From NCBI RefSeq assembly GCF_000280925.3, contig NZ_CP012109.1, positions 4,236,501 to 4,300,500 on the forward strand: a stretch of DNA of 64,000 nucleotides. Reading direction: 5' to 3'. The position numbers were made by a program, and so were the translations under genes. The stretch comes from Myxococcus hansupus. GTDB lineage: Bacteria > Myxococcota > Myxococcia > Myxococcales > Myxococcaceae. Below are positions 44,978-55,532 of the stretch, piece after piece; position 1 is the first letter of the stretch; each line of letters opens with the position of its first letter. The notes under the pieces are model-generated. The model had not been told where the DNA came from. It did not search any database and saw only the letters and a list, made by a program, of their open reading frames with translations.

Positions 44978-45841
44978 ATGCCTGACTTCCTTGGACATGC
45001 CGAGAACCCGCTCCGCGAGGAGGAGTGGGCGCGTCTGAACGAGACCGTCATCCAGGTGGCCCGGCGCTCGCTGGTGGGCCGCCGCATCCTGGACATCTAC
45101 GGTCCGCTGGGCGCCGGGGTGCAGACGGTGCCTTACGACGAGTTCCAGGGCGTGTCGCCCGGCGCGGTGGACATCGTCGGCGAGCAGGAGACCGCGATGG
45201 TCTTCACCGATGCTCGCAAGTTCAAGACCATCCCCATCATCTACAAGGACTTCCTCCTCCACTGGCGCGACATCGAGGCGGCCCGCACGCACAACATGCC
45301 GCTGGACGTGTCCGCCGCGGCCGGCGCCGCGGCCCTGTGCGCGCAGCAGGAAGACGAGCTCATCTTCTACGGCGACGTGCGCCTGGGCTACGAGGGCCTG
45401 ATGACGGCCAACGGCCGGCTCACCGTGCCGCTGGGTGAGTGGACGTCGCCGGGTGGCGGATTCCAGGCCATCGTCGAGGCCACGCGCAAGCTCAACGAGC
45501 AGGGCCACTTCGGTCCCTACGCCGTCGTGCTGTCGCCCCGCCTGTACTCGCAGCTTCACCGCATCTACGAGAAGACGGGCGTGCTCGAAATCGAGACCAT
45601 CCGCCAGCTCGCGTCGGACGGCGTCTACCAGTCCAACCGCCTGCGCGGTGACTCCGGCGTGGTGGTGTCCACCGGCCGGGAGAACATGGACCTCGCCGTG
45701 TCCATGGACATGGTCGCCGCGTACCTGGGCGCCTCGCGGATGAACCACCCGTTCCGCGTGCTGGAGGCGCTGCTGCTGCGCATCAAGCACCCGGACGCCA
45801 TCTGCACGCTGGAGGGCGCGGGCGCCGCGAACCCCCGTTAG
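44978..45841 (+). CDS. encA: EncA, encapsulin nanocompartment shell protein
   Basis: 287 residues from ATG 44978 (MPDFLGHAENPLREEEWARL); a GGAG lies about 10 bases upstream. It is an HK97-fold encapsulin, recognisable by LNETVIQVARRSLVGRRILD, YGPLGAGVQTVPYDEF, the central IPIIYKDFLLHWRDIEAA and the C-terminal RVLEALLLRIKHPDAICTLE. In M. xanthus this protein assembles into ~32-nm shells that hold iron-loading cargo during starvation and oxidative stress. It is the second gene of encB-encA, and the response-regulator gene starts 31 bases beyond its stop. Confidence 0.97.
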   Translation: MPDFLGHAENPLREEEWARLNETVIQVARRSLVGRRILDIYGPLGAGVQTVPYDEFQGVSPGAVDIVGEQETAMVFTDARKFKTIPIIYKDFLLHWRDIEAARTHNMPLDVSAAAGAAALCAQQEDELIFYGDVRLGYEGLMTANGRLTVPLGEWTSPGGGFQAIVEATRKLNEQGHFGPYAVVLSPRLYSQLHRIYEKTGVLEIETIRQLASDGVYQSNRLRGDSGVVVSTGRENMDLAVSMDMVAAYLGASRMNHPFRVLEALLLRIKHPDAICTLEGAGAANPR

Positions 45842-45872
45842 TCCCTCACGGGACTCGGACGCGACGGACATC

Positions 45873-47297
<1,425 letters not shown>

Positions 47298-47374
47298 ACC
47301 GGCGAAGAGGCGGAATTCCGTCTCGCGCACGTCGGTTTCGGGCCCGCCCACCCAATCCAATTCAGGGAGCTTGC

Positions 47375-48412
47375 ATGCGGCCGAACCTTCCCACCCTCGG
47401 TGCCCCTCCGAAACGCAGTCCTATCGGAGCCGTGGCCGCCGTGTCGCTCATCCTCGGCGGTGCCGCGGGAGGCGTCTGGTGGTGGAAGCAGCGGATGGCC
47501 CAGGCCACGGAAGAGGCCGCGGCCCAGGCGCCCGCCACCGCGCCGGACGCCACCGCCGTCGTCACCGCGCCCACGCCGGCCCCCGTCCCCACCGACCCGG
47601 TGAAGGCCGCGGGCATGGAGCGCGTGTCCGTGAGCATCAACGGCCCCCTGGAGACGGCGCTCGTCAACTCCGCGGGCGCGGACGTGGGCCCGGCCCTGGC
47701 GCAGGTGGTGACGCGCACGCTGGTGTGGTGGGTGTCCGTCCCCGGCGAAATCCTCCGCGGAGACACGCTGGAGGTGCTCTTCCAGCGCCGCGTCAACGAG
47801 GAGCCCCTGGTGCACGCGGTGCGCTTCACCAGCGCGAAGCTGGGCAAGACGCTGGCCGCGTACCGCTACCAGGCCGACGGTGAGCCCAACGCCCGCTACT
47901 ACCTCGCCAGCGGCGACGAGCTGGAGCTGCGCCTGGAGCGCTCGCCCATCGACAATTACGAGCAGGTGACGTCCCTGCTCCGCGATGGCCGGAAGCACAA
48001 GGGCGTGGACTTCCGCACCCCGGTGGGGACGCCCATCAAGGCGCCCTTCAGCGGCGTGGTGAAGCGCAAGAACTGGAACTTCAGCGGCAACGGCAACTGC
48101 ATCGAGCTGGTCGAAACGGGCGGCAAGGGGCGCCGCGCCCTGTTCCTCCATCTGGACGAGGTGGACAAGAACGTGAAGGCGGGCTCGCGATTCACGGTGG
48201 GCCAGGTGATTGCGAAGAGCGGCAACACCGGCCGCAGCTTCGCTCCCCACCTGCACTACCAGCTCATGACGCACGATGACCGGGTGCTGGACCCCTATGA
48301 GCAGCACAAGACCTACCGCCGCTCCCTGGCCACGCAGCAGCGGTCCGGCTTCGAGGCGGAGATGCGCCGCATGGACGGCCTGCTGAGCACCTCCGTGGTG
48401 GCCGGTAAGTAA
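47375..48412 (+). CDS. Membrane-anchored M23 peptidase (LytM-like)
   Basis: 345 residues; AGGGAGC precedes ATG 47375. One transmembrane helix at about residues 17-35 (IGAVAAVSLILGGAAGGVWW) anchors it, followed by a Pro/Ala-rich linker. The C-terminal M23 domain has HKGVDFRTPVGTPIKAPFSG (zinc His and Asp) and APHLHYQLM (the HxH motif). Such enzymes cleave peptidoglycan cross-links or activate other amidases. All zinc ligands are present, so it is probably active rather than a LytM regulator. Confidence 0.9.
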   Translation: MRPNLPTLGAPPKRSPIGAVAAVSLILGGAAGGVWWWKQRMAQATEEAAAQAPATAPDATAVVTAPTPAPVPTDPVKAAGMERVSVSINGPLETALVNSAGADVGPALAQVVTRTLVWWVSVPGEILRGDTLEVLFQRRVNEEPLVHAVRFTSAKLGKTLAAYRYQADGEPNARYYLASGDELELRLERSPIDNYEQVTSLLRDGRKHKGVDFRTPVGTPIKAPFSGVVKRKNWNFSGNGNCIELVETGGKGRRALFLHLDEVDKNVKAGSRFTVGQVIAKSGNTGRSFAPHLHYQLMTHDDRVLDPYEQHKTYRRSLATQQRSGFEAEMRRMDGLLSTSVVAGK

Positions 48413-48426
48413 AAGCCACCCGATTC

Positions 48427-48455
48427 TTGACACTCCTTCGACGGCGCGGCTAGCT
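48427..48455 (+). promoter_or_regulatory. Possible sigma-70 promoter of the outer-membrane barrel gene
   Basis: A perfect -35 TTGACA (48427-48432) is followed after 17 bases by CTAGCT, a weak -10. It sits just after the M23 stop and about 55 bases before the barrel gene's start. Confidence 0.4.
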
Positions 48456-48508
48456 GGAAGCCCCCCGGGCTTGCCGGAAGGCCCGGGTGATTCGCCGTCG
48501 GAGGTCGG

Positions 48509-49807
48509 ATGCACAGGCTTCGCGCCGTACTTGCCGCGCTGACGCTGGGCGCGCCGCTCGCCGCCAGCGCGGCGGACATCACCCGCATCGCGTCGTCGCT
48601 CGAGGAGAACGATCCGTTCGATCTCTTCATCGACGTCGGCTTCGAGCGCACGCAGAACCGCGCGAAGATCGTCCGCGAACAACTGGCCCCCGCGGGGAGC
48701 GGTAGCTCGGGCCGCGTGGACGCCGCGGAGCTCTGGTACAAGGGCGTGGACGCCCGGCTCAACCTGGAGCTCTCCGTCGGCCTCTACCGGGACCTGGAGT
48801 TCTCCTTCGCCCTGCCCCTGGTCTTCTCCCAGAACGAGCGTTGGGACTTCACGTCCAACTCGTCGCCGGAGACGTCCACCATCACCAACAACTGCATGAA
48901 CGCCAACGGCTCCGTCATTCCGGGCTGTCTGAGCGGCTCCGCGCCGCCCACCGCCCTGTTCGACGTCCCGCAGGAGAGCTTCCGCGGCGGCCTGGGCAAC
49001 ATGCGCTTCGGCTTGGCCTACGCCTTCTTCAACCAGGAGAAGGACGAGACGAAGCCCACCTGGATTGTCGGCCTGGAGTACGAGGCCCCCACCGCGAAGC
49101 TGCGCGACGCGGCCGCGGACACGACGAACTCGGACAGCCGCGGCAACATCGGTGACCGCGTCCACAAGTACCAGCTCTACACGGCCTTCTCGCGGCGCAT
49201 GGGGGCGGCGGAGCCGTACTTCAAGGCGCACTACACCATCCCCGTGCGAGGCCCCGGCGCCTACTCCAACTGCGCGCAGGCCGCGGACAACCCAGACAAC
49301 CTGGGCGCCCCCGCCAACTGCTTCACGGGCCCGTGGGACCGCAAGGAGACGGGCATCAACGCCCCGCACCAGGCGGGCATGCTCTTCGGCGTGGAGCTGG
49401 TGCCCTTCAACCGCCCCGCCAAGTCCCAGCGCTTCGCCCTGGACGTGCGCGGCATCGGCAACTACGTGGGCAGCGGCCGGTACTACAACGAGCTCAGCGC
49501 GGCCCTCCGCAAGCTGCTCACCTCCGAGGACTACTTCCAGGTGGGTGGCATGCTGGGCGTCACCGCGAACGCTTCTCAGGCCTTCCAGATTCGCGCGTCG
49601 GGGACGTTCCTCTACAACACCAACCACGCCATCACCGCCGAGGAGCCCGGCCGTGACGTGAATGGTGACGGCGCCGTGGACCTGTCCCCGGGTTCCCCCG
49701 AGCTGAACCCCAACTTCGACTGGCGCTACGACCTGGTGTCCCGCCGCTTCCGCGCGGTGGAGAGCACCACGTTCCGCTTCGACCTCAGCGCCACGTTCAG
49801 CTTCTAG
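48509..49807 (+). CDS. Outer-membrane beta-barrel protein, unknown function
   Basis: 432 residues; GGAGG precedes ATG 48509. Signal peptide MHRLRAVLAALTLGAPLAASA. The mature part alternates polar and hydrophobic residues in strand-like segments with aromatic girdle residues (LELSVGLYRDLEFSFALPLV, RFGLAYAFFNQ, FALDVRGIGNYVG) and ends in a C-terminal Phe (FDLSATFSF), the barrel-assembly signature. Extended loops contain a CMNANGSVIPGC-like cysteine pair. I do not recognise a family. It is downstream of and co-directional with the M23 peptidase. Confidence 0.8.
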   Translation: MHRLRAVLAALTLGAPLAASAADITRIASSLEENDPFDLFIDVGFERTQNRAKIVREQLAPAGSGSSGRVDAAELWYKGVDARLNLELSVGLYRDLEFSFALPLVFSQNERWDFTSNSSPETSTITNNCMNANGSVIPGCLSGSAPPTALFDVPQESFRGGLGNMRFGLAYAFFNQEKDETKPTWIVGLEYEAPTAKLRDAAADTTNSDSRGNIGDRVHKYQLYTAFSRRMGAAEPYFKAHYTIPVRGPGAYSNCAQAADNPDNLGAPANCFTGPWDRKETGINAPHQAGMLFGVELVPFNRPAKSQRFALDVRGIGNYVGSGRYYNELSAALRKLLTSEDYFQVGGMLGVTANASQAFQIRASGTFLYNTNHAITAEEPGRDVNGDGAVDLSPGSPELNPNFDWRYDLVSRRFRAVESTTFRFDLSATFSF

Positions 49808-49818
49808 CGCGGCGAAAG

Positions 49819-49842
49819 GGGGGCGCCCGTCACGGCGCCCCC
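49819..49842. terminator. Shared hairpin between the barrel gene and rsmI
   Basis: A 9-bp all G/C stem (GGGGGCGCC / GGCGCCCCC) lies between the two convergent genes, and could stop transcription in either direction. No U-tract on either side. Confidence 0.45.
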
Positions 49843-49851
49843 AGTCGAACG

Positions 49852-50682
49852 TCAGCGCTTCAGCGACAACCCGAGCCGGTAGACGTCCTGACCGGCCCAC
49901 CCCGCACGGCGGGCCAGCTCGGTGCTCAGCGCCTTGAGCTTCTCGCCGCGCCCGAGTCCCTCCTCCAAGGCCCGGCGCAGCTCCTCTTCGGACCAGCGCG
50001 TTTCGCCGGTGCGGCCCTCCACCAGGAGCACCACCTCGCCGCGGGCCTCTTCGGTCGCGTAGCGCGCCGCGAGCTCGGACAAGGTGCCCCGGGCGAACTC
50101 CTCGTGCAGCTTCGTCAGCTCCCGGGCCACGCAGGCGCGACGGTCCCCCCACACCTCGAGCAGGTCCGGCAGCGTCTCCGCGAGCCGACGCGGCGACTCA
50201 TAGAGCACCAGCGTGGCGGAAAGCTGCGCGACCTCCTCCAGCATGGCCCGGCGCTCGGCGCCTTTGCGCGGGACGAAGCCGAGGAAGTGGAAACGGCCCG
50301 TGGGCAAGCCCGAGGCGCTCAGCGCCGCCACCAGCGCGGTGGGCCCCGGGATGGGCACCACGTTCAGCCCCCGCTCCAACGCCTCGGCCACCAGCTTCTC
50401 GCCCGGGTCGCTGATGGCGGGACTGCCCGCGTCCGTGACGAGCGCGCAGTCGTCGCCTTCGGCGATGCGGTCGAGGATGCGCCCGGCGCGCTGCCCCTCC
50501 GCGAAGGCGGGCAGGCTCACCAGGTCCTTCCCACCAATGCCGAAGTGGTCGAGCAGCACCCGCGAGTGCCGGGTGTCCTCGCACGCGATGAAGCGCACGG
50601 CGCGCAGCGTCTCCAGCGCGCGCGTCGTGACGTCCCCCAGGTTCCCGATGGGCGTCGCCACCAGATAGAGCGTTCCAGCCAT
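49852..50682 (-). CDS. rsmI: 16S rRNA (cytidine-1402 2'-O)-methyltransferase RsmI
   Basis: 276 residues. The family core is complete: TLYLVATPIGNLGDVTTRAL, EDTRHSRVLLDHFGI, VTDAGSPAISDPGE, PIPGPTALVAALSASGLPT. RsmI belongs to the tetrapyrrole-methylase-like SAM enzymes and modifies C1402 near the ribosomal P site, tuning start-codon choice. The yraN gene ends 12 bases upstream. Confidence 0.97.
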   Translation of the reverse strand: MAGTLYLVATPIGNLGDVTTRALETLRAVRFIACEDTRHSRVLLDHFGIGGKDLVSLPAFAEGQRAGRILDRIAEGDDCALVTDAGSPAISDPGEKLVAEALERGLNVVPIPGPTALVAALSASGLPTGRFHFLGFVPRKGAERRAMLEEVAQLSATLVLYESPRRLAETLPDLLEVWGDRRACVARELTKLHEEFARGTLSELAARYATEEARGEVVLLVEGRTGETRWSEEELRRALEEGLGRGEKLKALSTELARRAGWAGQDVYRLGLSLKR

Positions 50683-50694
50683 GGCATCGTCCTC

Positions 50695-51075
50695 TCACAT
50701 CCCCGCGTCGAAGGCGCCAGGGATGTGCTCCACCGTGGCGTGCGCACCGCGCCCCACCACTGAAATCACGTCGAAGCGAAGCATCCGCCCCTGCAGCTCA
50801 TGCGCGAACAGGTAGCGCAGCGCCGCCTTCACCACCCGGCGCTGCTTCGCGAAGGACACGCTGTGAGACGGATCTCCCCAGGTCGCCGTGGAGCGCATCC
50901 GGACCTCCACGAAACACACCAGGTCCTCACGCTCCACCACGACGTCCAGCTCTCCGTAGCGGCAAGTCCAGTTACGGTGCCGGACCCGCCACCCCTGCGC
51001 CTCCAGGAAGCGGACCGCCGCCTCCTCGCCCGCGTCCCCATACGCCCGCCGCTCCCGCGGCTCCGCCCCGCCCAT
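50695..51075 (-). CDS. yraN: YraN / UPF0102 nuclease-like protein
   Basis: 126 residues from ATG 51075. The N-terminal GDAGEEAAVRFLEAQGWRVR and the core RYGELDVVVEREDLVCFVEV are the UPF0102 signature, related to restriction-endonuclease-fold Holliday-junction resolvase-like proteins. YraN is usually found next to rsmI, as here. Its enzymatic activity is unproven. Confidence 0.93.
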   Translation of the reverse strand: MGGAEPRERRAYGDAGEEAAVRFLEAQGWRVRHRNWTCRYGELDVVVEREDLVCFVEVRMRSTATWGDPSHSVSFAKQRRVVKAALRYLFAHELQGRMLRFDVISVVGRGAHATVEHIPGAFDAGM

Positions 51076-51127
51076 CCACCCTCCCCGGCGCGCCTCCTGA
51101 ACGGAGACAACCCGCCACGTTCACCTC

Positions 51128-53035
51128 TCAGACGTTAACGGGGCCGTCCGACATCTGCGCGAAGCCAGGGTGCGAGGTGACGTGCAGCACCTGAGTCAGC
51201 GTGCCCAAGTGCTTCAACATCCGGGCGATGAGGGGCAGCTTCACCTCCTCCATCCCAGAGAAGACATCCTCCAGGAGGAAGGGACGCTTCACCCGGGCGC
51301 TCGCCTTCTCCACGACCGTCATCCGCAGCGCCAGGTAGTAGAGGTCCAGGTCCTTCGCCGGCAGCTCGCCCACGGGCACCCGGCGGCCCGCGGTCAGCGC
51401 GAAGGCCCGGCCCTCGCGATCCCACTCGATGCCCTGGTAGCGCCGGTCCGTGAGCGCGGTGAGGTACTGGACGCACCGCTCCTTCAGCATCCCCTGCACC
51501 GACACCACGTCCGTGGTGAAGACATCCGCGGCCTGGGACAGCAGCGCGGGGGAGGGATCCTCCAGCGGCTCGGCAGGCGCGGCGGCGCCATCCGGACCGG
51601 GCGCGGCGGGAGCCGGCGGCGCCTTGGCCAGGACGATGGACTCCTTCACGCGCCCGATCTCACGCTCCACCTCGCGGATGTCACGCACGTAGCTGCCCTT
51701 CTGGGTCAGCTCCGCGTTGAGAGACTCCTGCTCCGCCTTGAGCGACTTCATCTGCGTGGCCGCCGCGATGTAGTCCGGATCCGCCTCGATGGCGTGCAGT
51801 TGCTCCTGCAGCTCCGTGACGCGGGCGGCGAGCAGCTCCTTGCGCTCCAACGCGGGCGCGATGGCATCCAACGCCTCCACCTCGAGCGCCTTCTGGGCCA
51901 TTCGCAGCGGCGCGGCCTCGGCTTCGTACTCTTCCAGGATCTTCTTCTCCCGGCTCTCGAAGCGGCCTTCCTTGCTGCCGTGCTGCGTCGCCTTCTGGAG
52001 ATCATCCACATAGCGAAGCGCGATGAAGGCGGCCACGCCGAAGGCCGGGATGTCGAGCAGCGCCAGGTAACGGAAAGCGCGGTCGACGCTGATGCCCAGG
52101 CCCACGGCCAGGCCCAAGAACAGCACGCCCGCGCCCAGGCCCGCCCAGAAGCCCGCGCTCTGCGTCAGCGGCGGCACGGACGCGGGACGAGACTCCTCCT
52201 CCAGCTCCCGGTCGGCGTTGAGCCGAGCCAGGGCATCGTCCCGGCGGGCAATGGCCTTTGGGTGGCGATTCACGCGGTTGACGATGTCCTGGGGGAGCCC
52301 CAGGGACTCGGGCGTGGGGGCGGCGCGCCACGCGGCCTCCGCCTCCTTGATGGCCACCTTCAACCCCTGGGTGCCCGTCAGCTTCTGTTCGGCGTCGAAG
52401 ATCTGCGAGGCCACGCCGTCGGCCTTGAACTGGAGGCCGTCCACCTCCGTGGCGGCCACCAGCTCCTGCTCCAGGGCGCGCAGCTTCGCCTCCGCGGCGG
52501 GGATGTCCTCGGCGGGCTGCACCGTGGACGCCGACGCCAGCGAGGGAAACTTGCCGGAGGCCTTCGGGTCCAGCTTCCCCGCACCGGCCGCGGCGGCCTT
52601 CCGGGGACGCTTCGAGGGGAGCTGGCCCATCTGCAGGCAGTACACCTGCTCGAAGGTGGTCCGCGGCGGCAGGCCCACCTGCCCACGAAGGAACTGGCTG
52701 ATCTCCGAGGCATCCGAGGACACGAGCTCGGGCTGCTGCGTGGACGCGTTCATCCGGTGCAACGTCCCGGAGCCGCCCAGCTCGCGCAGCACGCGGTACG
52801 TCACCCCGTCCACGCCCACCAGCGTCAGCGCGGCCTTGCCGGACTTGGCGCCTGGAGCGACGAAGGCGGCGTCACCACCGCGTCCATCCGCGAACAGCAG
52901 CGCGAGGGACAGCCCCGCCAGGGGGCTCATCTCCGCGGAGGGCGGCTTGAGGACGAGGTACCCGCTCTTGAGGGCAAAGCGCCCCGCGGGGGAGAAACCG
53001 CGGACGTTCTGGACGGCGACTTCGGCGAATTGCAT
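51128..53035 (-). CDS. YhaN/SMC-like coiled-coil protein with transmembrane hairpin and degraded ATPase motifs
   Basis: 635 residues. The N-terminus (MQFAEVAVQNVRGFSPAGRF) lines up with the first strands of RecF/SbcC/YhaN-type ATPases. Where the Walker A loop (GPNEAGKST) should be, it reads LKPPSAEMSPLAG, lacking Gly-Lys-Ser/Thr. Coiled coils (about 195-290 and 375-480) flank two adjacent membrane helices (GFWAGLGAGVLFLGLAVGLG and FRYLALLDIPAFGVAAFIAL). Near the C-terminus, LDLYYLALRM sits where the ABC signature normally is, but without its Ser-x-Gly. FLLEDVFSGMEE and VTSHPGF resemble the Walker B/D-loop and H-loop. It looks like a membrane-inserted pseudo-ATPase. Confidence 0.72.
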   Translation of the reverse strand: MQFAEVAVQNVRGFSPAGRFALKSGYLVLKPPSAEMSPLAGLSLALLFADGRGGDAAFVAPGAKSGKAALTLVGVDGVTYRVLRELGGSGTLHRMNASTQQPELVSSDASEISQFLRGQVGLPPRTTFEQVYCLQMGQLPSKRPRKAAAAGAGKLDPKASGKFPSLASASTVQPAEDIPAAEAKLRALEQELVAATEVDGLQFKADGVASQIFDAEQKLTGTQGLKVAIKEAEAAWRAAPTPESLGLPQDIVNRVNRHPKAIARRDDALARLNADRELEEESRPASVPPLTQSAGFWAGLGAGVLFLGLAVGLGISVDRAFRYLALLDIPAFGVAAFIALRYVDDLQKATQHGSKEGRFESREKKILEEYEAEAAPLRMAQKALEVEALDAIAPALERKELLAARVTELQEQLHAIEADPDYIAAATQMKSLKAEQESLNAELTQKGSYVRDIREVEREIGRVKESIVLAKAPPAPAAPGPDGAAAPAEPLEDPSPALLSQAADVFTTDVVSVQGMLKERCVQYLTALTDRRYQGIEWDREGRAFALTAGRRVPVGELPAKDLDLYYLALRMTVVEKASARVKRPFLLEDVFSGMEEVKLPLIARMLKHLGTLTQVLHVTSHPGFAQMSDGPVNV

Positions 53036-53058
53036 GGCTCGCGCATGTTAGCGCGAAT

Positions 53059-53094
53059 GAAAAAAGGAGCGTCCTGGATTGGACGCTCCTTTTC
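53059..53094 (-). terminator. Intrinsic terminator of the rpsP-rplS operon
   Basis: On the minus strand, AAAAGGAGCGTCC and GGACGCTCC pair perfectly around a short loop, followed by TTTTTTC. It begins 22 bases after the rplS stop. The A/T-rich tails on both sides make it potentially bidirectional. Confidence 0.95.
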
Positions 53095-53116
53095 ACTGCG
53101 AAAGCGCGGGAAGCGC

Positions 53117-53506
53117 TCAGGAGGCCGAGGCGGCCTTCTTGGAGGCCTTCGCGTTCGGCTCCTCGAGCACGTCGACGCGGGCGGCCTTGCCCTTCAGATC
53201 GCGGAGGTAGAACAGGCGCTTGCGGTTCACGTCACCGCGCGACAGGACCTCGATCTTCTCGTAGCGGGGGCTGTGCAGGGGGAACACGCGCTCCACGCCG
53301 ACGCCGAAGGAGAGCTTGCGCACCGTGAAGGTGGCGCGGTGGCTGCCCTTCGTCTTCCGGATGACGATGCCCTCGAACGCCTGCACGCGCTCCTTCTCGC
53401 CCTCCTTGACCTTCCAGTGGACGCGCACGGAGTCACCGGTGCTGAACGTGGTGACATCCTGGCGAAGGAACTTGGCCTCGATGTGCTGAATGGCGGCGTG
53501 GCGCAT
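53117..53506 (-). CDS. rplS: 50S ribosomal protein L19
   Basis: 129 residues from ATG 53506 with GGAG 8 bases upstream. Recognisable by FSTGDSVRVHWKVKEGEKER, QAFEGIVIRKTKGSH and VFPLHSPRYEKIEVLSRGDV. It sits at the 30S/50S interface. The C-terminus carries a Lys/Ala-rich extension (EEPNAKASKKAASAS) beyond the usual end. Last gene of the rpsP-khpA-rimM-trmD-rplS operon. Confidence 0.98.
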   Translation of the reverse strand: MRHAAIQHIEAKFLRQDVTTFSTGDSVRVHWKVKEGEKERVQAFEGIVIRKTKGSHRATFTVRKLSFGVGVERVFPLHSPRYEKIEVLSRGDVNRKRLFYLRDLKGKAARVDVLEEPNAKASKKAASAS

Positions 53507-53625
53507 GACGAACTCCGGAAAAACTTTGAACTGACGCGATGGTCGCGTGAAAGAGCGGGCCGTACTAACAGAGAGAGCGGTGTCGGACAAGCCCTGATGA
53601 TCCAACCTGCTAGCAACGCTCAGGG

Positions 53626-54369
53626 TTACAGCTCTTCCTCCCGGCGGGCCAGAAGTTTCTGGTCGGCCTTGGACAACTCCACGCGGGCGTAGAGGTCCGG
53701 GCGGCGTGCCTGAGTAAGCACCAATGACTTCCAACGGCGCCACCGGGCAATCCGGGCGTGGTCGCCGGACTGGAGGGCGGCGGGCACCTCGACCCCTCGG
53801 AACACAGGCGGGCGCGTGTACTGCGGGTGCTCCAGCAGGCCTTCCTCGAAGCTCTCGGTGACGGACGAGTCCACGTTGCCGAGCACCCCGGGCACCAGCC
53901 GCGCCACCGCGTCCACCACCGTCATCGCGGCCAGCTCACCGCCGGTGAGGACGAAGTCTCCCAGGGACAGCTCACCATCGAGGTGGGCCATCACCCGCTC
54001 GTCGACACCCTCATAGCGGCCGCACACCAGGATGAGGCCCGCCTCGTGGCGCACCAGCTCCCGCGCGGTGGCCTGCGTGAAGGCCGGCCCCCGCGGACTC
54101 ATGAGCAGCGCCCTGGCTCCCGGCAGCCGCCCCTTCGCCGCTTCGATCGCTGAAACCAGCGGCTCGGGCTTCATCACCATGCCGGCGCCACCACCGTAGG
54201 GCGCGTCGTCGGTGACGCGGTGCTTGCCCTCGGCGTACTCGCGGATGTCGGTGATGGTGGCGGAGAGGAGACCCTTCTCCTGGGCCTTCCCGAGGATGCT
54301 CGCCCCCAGGTAGCCGGACACCATGCCGGGGAACAGCGTGAGGATCTCCACCGGATACGGTGGGCTCAT
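53626..54369 (-). CDS. trmD: tRNA (guanine-37 N1)-methyltransferase
   Basis: 247 residues. The trefoil-knot SPOUT fold is shown by [42 protein letters not shown] and [20 protein letters not shown]. TrmD adds the m1G37 next to the anticodon and prevents +1 frameshifting. Its start overlaps the rimM stop by four bases (ATGA), so the two are translationally coupled. Confidence 0.98.
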   Translation of the reverse strand: MSPPYPVEILTLFPGMVSGYLGASILGKAQEKGLLSATITDIREYAEGKHRVTDDAPYGGGAGMVMKPEPLVSAIEAAKGRLPGARALLMSPRGPAFTQATARELVRHEAGLILVCGRYEGVDERVMAHLDGELSLGDFVLTGGELAAMTVVDAVARLVPGVLGNVDSSVTESFEEGLLEHPQYTRPPVFRGVEVPAALQSGDHARIARWRRWKSLVLTQARRPDLYARVELSKADQKLLARREEEL

Positions 54370-54929
54370 TCCGCGTCCTCCGGGCCTCCACCCGATTCGG
54401 CGCCCTTGCGGCCCGTGTCCACGTACTCGGGAGGCTGGATCACGATGCGCCCCGCGGCGATGTCCACCGAGGGCACGAACTCGTCCGCGAAGGGCACCAC
54501 CAGCTCGTCACGGCCCTGCGCCCGGATGACCAGGTTGGGGACCTCGCCGGTGGCCCAGATCTCCTCCACGCGGCCCAGCGCGTTGCCCGCGGCATCCACC
54601 GCCTCGAGCCCCACCAGGTCCCCCTGGAAGAACTCTCCCTCGGCGGGAGGCTCCAGGTCCTCGCGGAAGACGAACACCTTGGCGCCCACGAGCGCCTCCG
54701 CGTCGTTGCGCGACGCCACGCCTTCGAGGACCACGATGTCCTCCTTCGGCGTGGGCCGCAGCCCTTCCAGGCGCAGCAACTTCTCCTCGCCCGCGCGCGT
54801 CCGCACGAAGATGCGCTCGACGGTGTCGAGCGTCTCGGAGGACGGGTCCAACGCGCGGATGGCCACCTCACCGCGCAAACCATGCGCACGCGCGACGTAG
54901 CCCAGTTCGAGGTAGGGGCTGGCCTTCAC
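54366..54929 (-). CDS. rimM: 16S rRNA processing protein RimM
   Basis: 187 residues from GTG 54929, overlapping the upstream KH gene by four bases. It has the N-terminal RimM barrel ([20 protein letters not shown]) and a C-terminal PRC-like barrel ([19 protein letters not shown]...[20 protein letters not shown]). It assists 30S head assembly together with S19. The C-terminal tail past VIQPPEYVD is an extra ~18-residue acidic extension. Confidence 0.96.
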   Translation of the reverse strand: MKASPYLELGYVARAHGLRGEVAIRALDPSSETLDTVERIFVRTRAGEEKLLRLEGLRPTPKEDIVVLEGVASRNDAEALVGAKVFVFREDLEPPAEGEFFQGDLVGLEAVDAAGNALGRVEEIWATGEVPNLVIRAQGRDELVVPFADEFVPSVDIAAGRIVIQPPEYVDTGRKGAESGGGPEDAE

Positions 54930-55213
54930 TGCGTGGAGTCCGGAACGGCCGCCGGTGCGCCTGCCGCATTGCGCCGGTCGTCGAGGATCTCCAGTCGCAC
55001 CTTCTGCCCGGACTTCTGGGCGGCGGCGTTGAGCAGCGTCCGGAGGGCATTCACGGTGCGCCCATCACGTCCGATGACCTTGCCGACGTCCTCGGCGGAG
55101 ACCTTCAGCTCATAGAGCCGGGCCCCTTCCGCCTCGGACAAACGCAGGCTGACCTGGTCAGGATGATCGACCAGGGCCCGCGCCAGATAGGTAAGAAGCT
55201 GCTCCACGTCCAC
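54926..55213 (-). CDS. khpA: KH-domain RNA-binding protein KhpA
   Basis: 95 residues from GTG 55213. It has a single KH domain: LYELKVSAEDVGKVIGRDGR (with the GxxG loop IGRDG) and NALRTLLNAAAQKSG. KhpA (YlqC) is a small RNA chaperone in many bacteria, typically between rpsP and rimM as here. It carries a short C-terminal Ala/Pro tail. Confidence 0.93.
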   Translation of the reverse strand: MDVEQLLTYLARALVDHPDQVSLRLSEAEGARLYELKVSAEDVGKVIGRDGRTVNALRTLLNAAAQKSGQKVRLEILDDRRNAAGAPAAVPDSTQ

Positions 55214-55224
55214 TATGGCGTGGC

Positions 55225-55485
55225 TCAGACCGCGGGAGCGGGCTTGGCCTTACCGGCGACCTTGATGAGGTCCGCGACCGTCTCGGACGGCGTCGCGCCA
55301 GTCTTCAGCCAGTAGTTGAGGCGCTCCTCGTTGAACTCCACCTTGGGCGGCTCCAGGTTCGGGTCGTACGCACCCACGGCCTCGATGAACTTGCCGTCCC
55401 GGGGATTGCGGGAATCGGTGGCGACCACGTGGTAGTACGGCTTCTTCTTGGCGCCCGCGCGGGCAAGACGGAGGACAACGGCCAT
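55225..55485 (-). CDS. rpsP: 30S ribosomal protein S16
   Basis: 86 residues from ATG 55485. The S16 pattern is complete: VVLRLARAGAKKKPYYHVVA, DSRNPRDGKFIEAVGAYDP, ERLNYWLKTGATPSETVADL. First gene of the operon, 48 bases behind the promoter at 55533. Confidence 0.98.
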   Translation of the reverse strand: MAVVLRLARAGAKKKPYYHVVATDSRNPRDGKFIEAVGAYDPNLEPPKVEFNEERLNYWLKTGATPSETVADLIKVAGKAKPAPAV

Positions 55486-55532
55486 TGAATGCTCTCCAAC
55501 GAACAGGAAACGTCTTAGGAAAGGGGTGGCGC

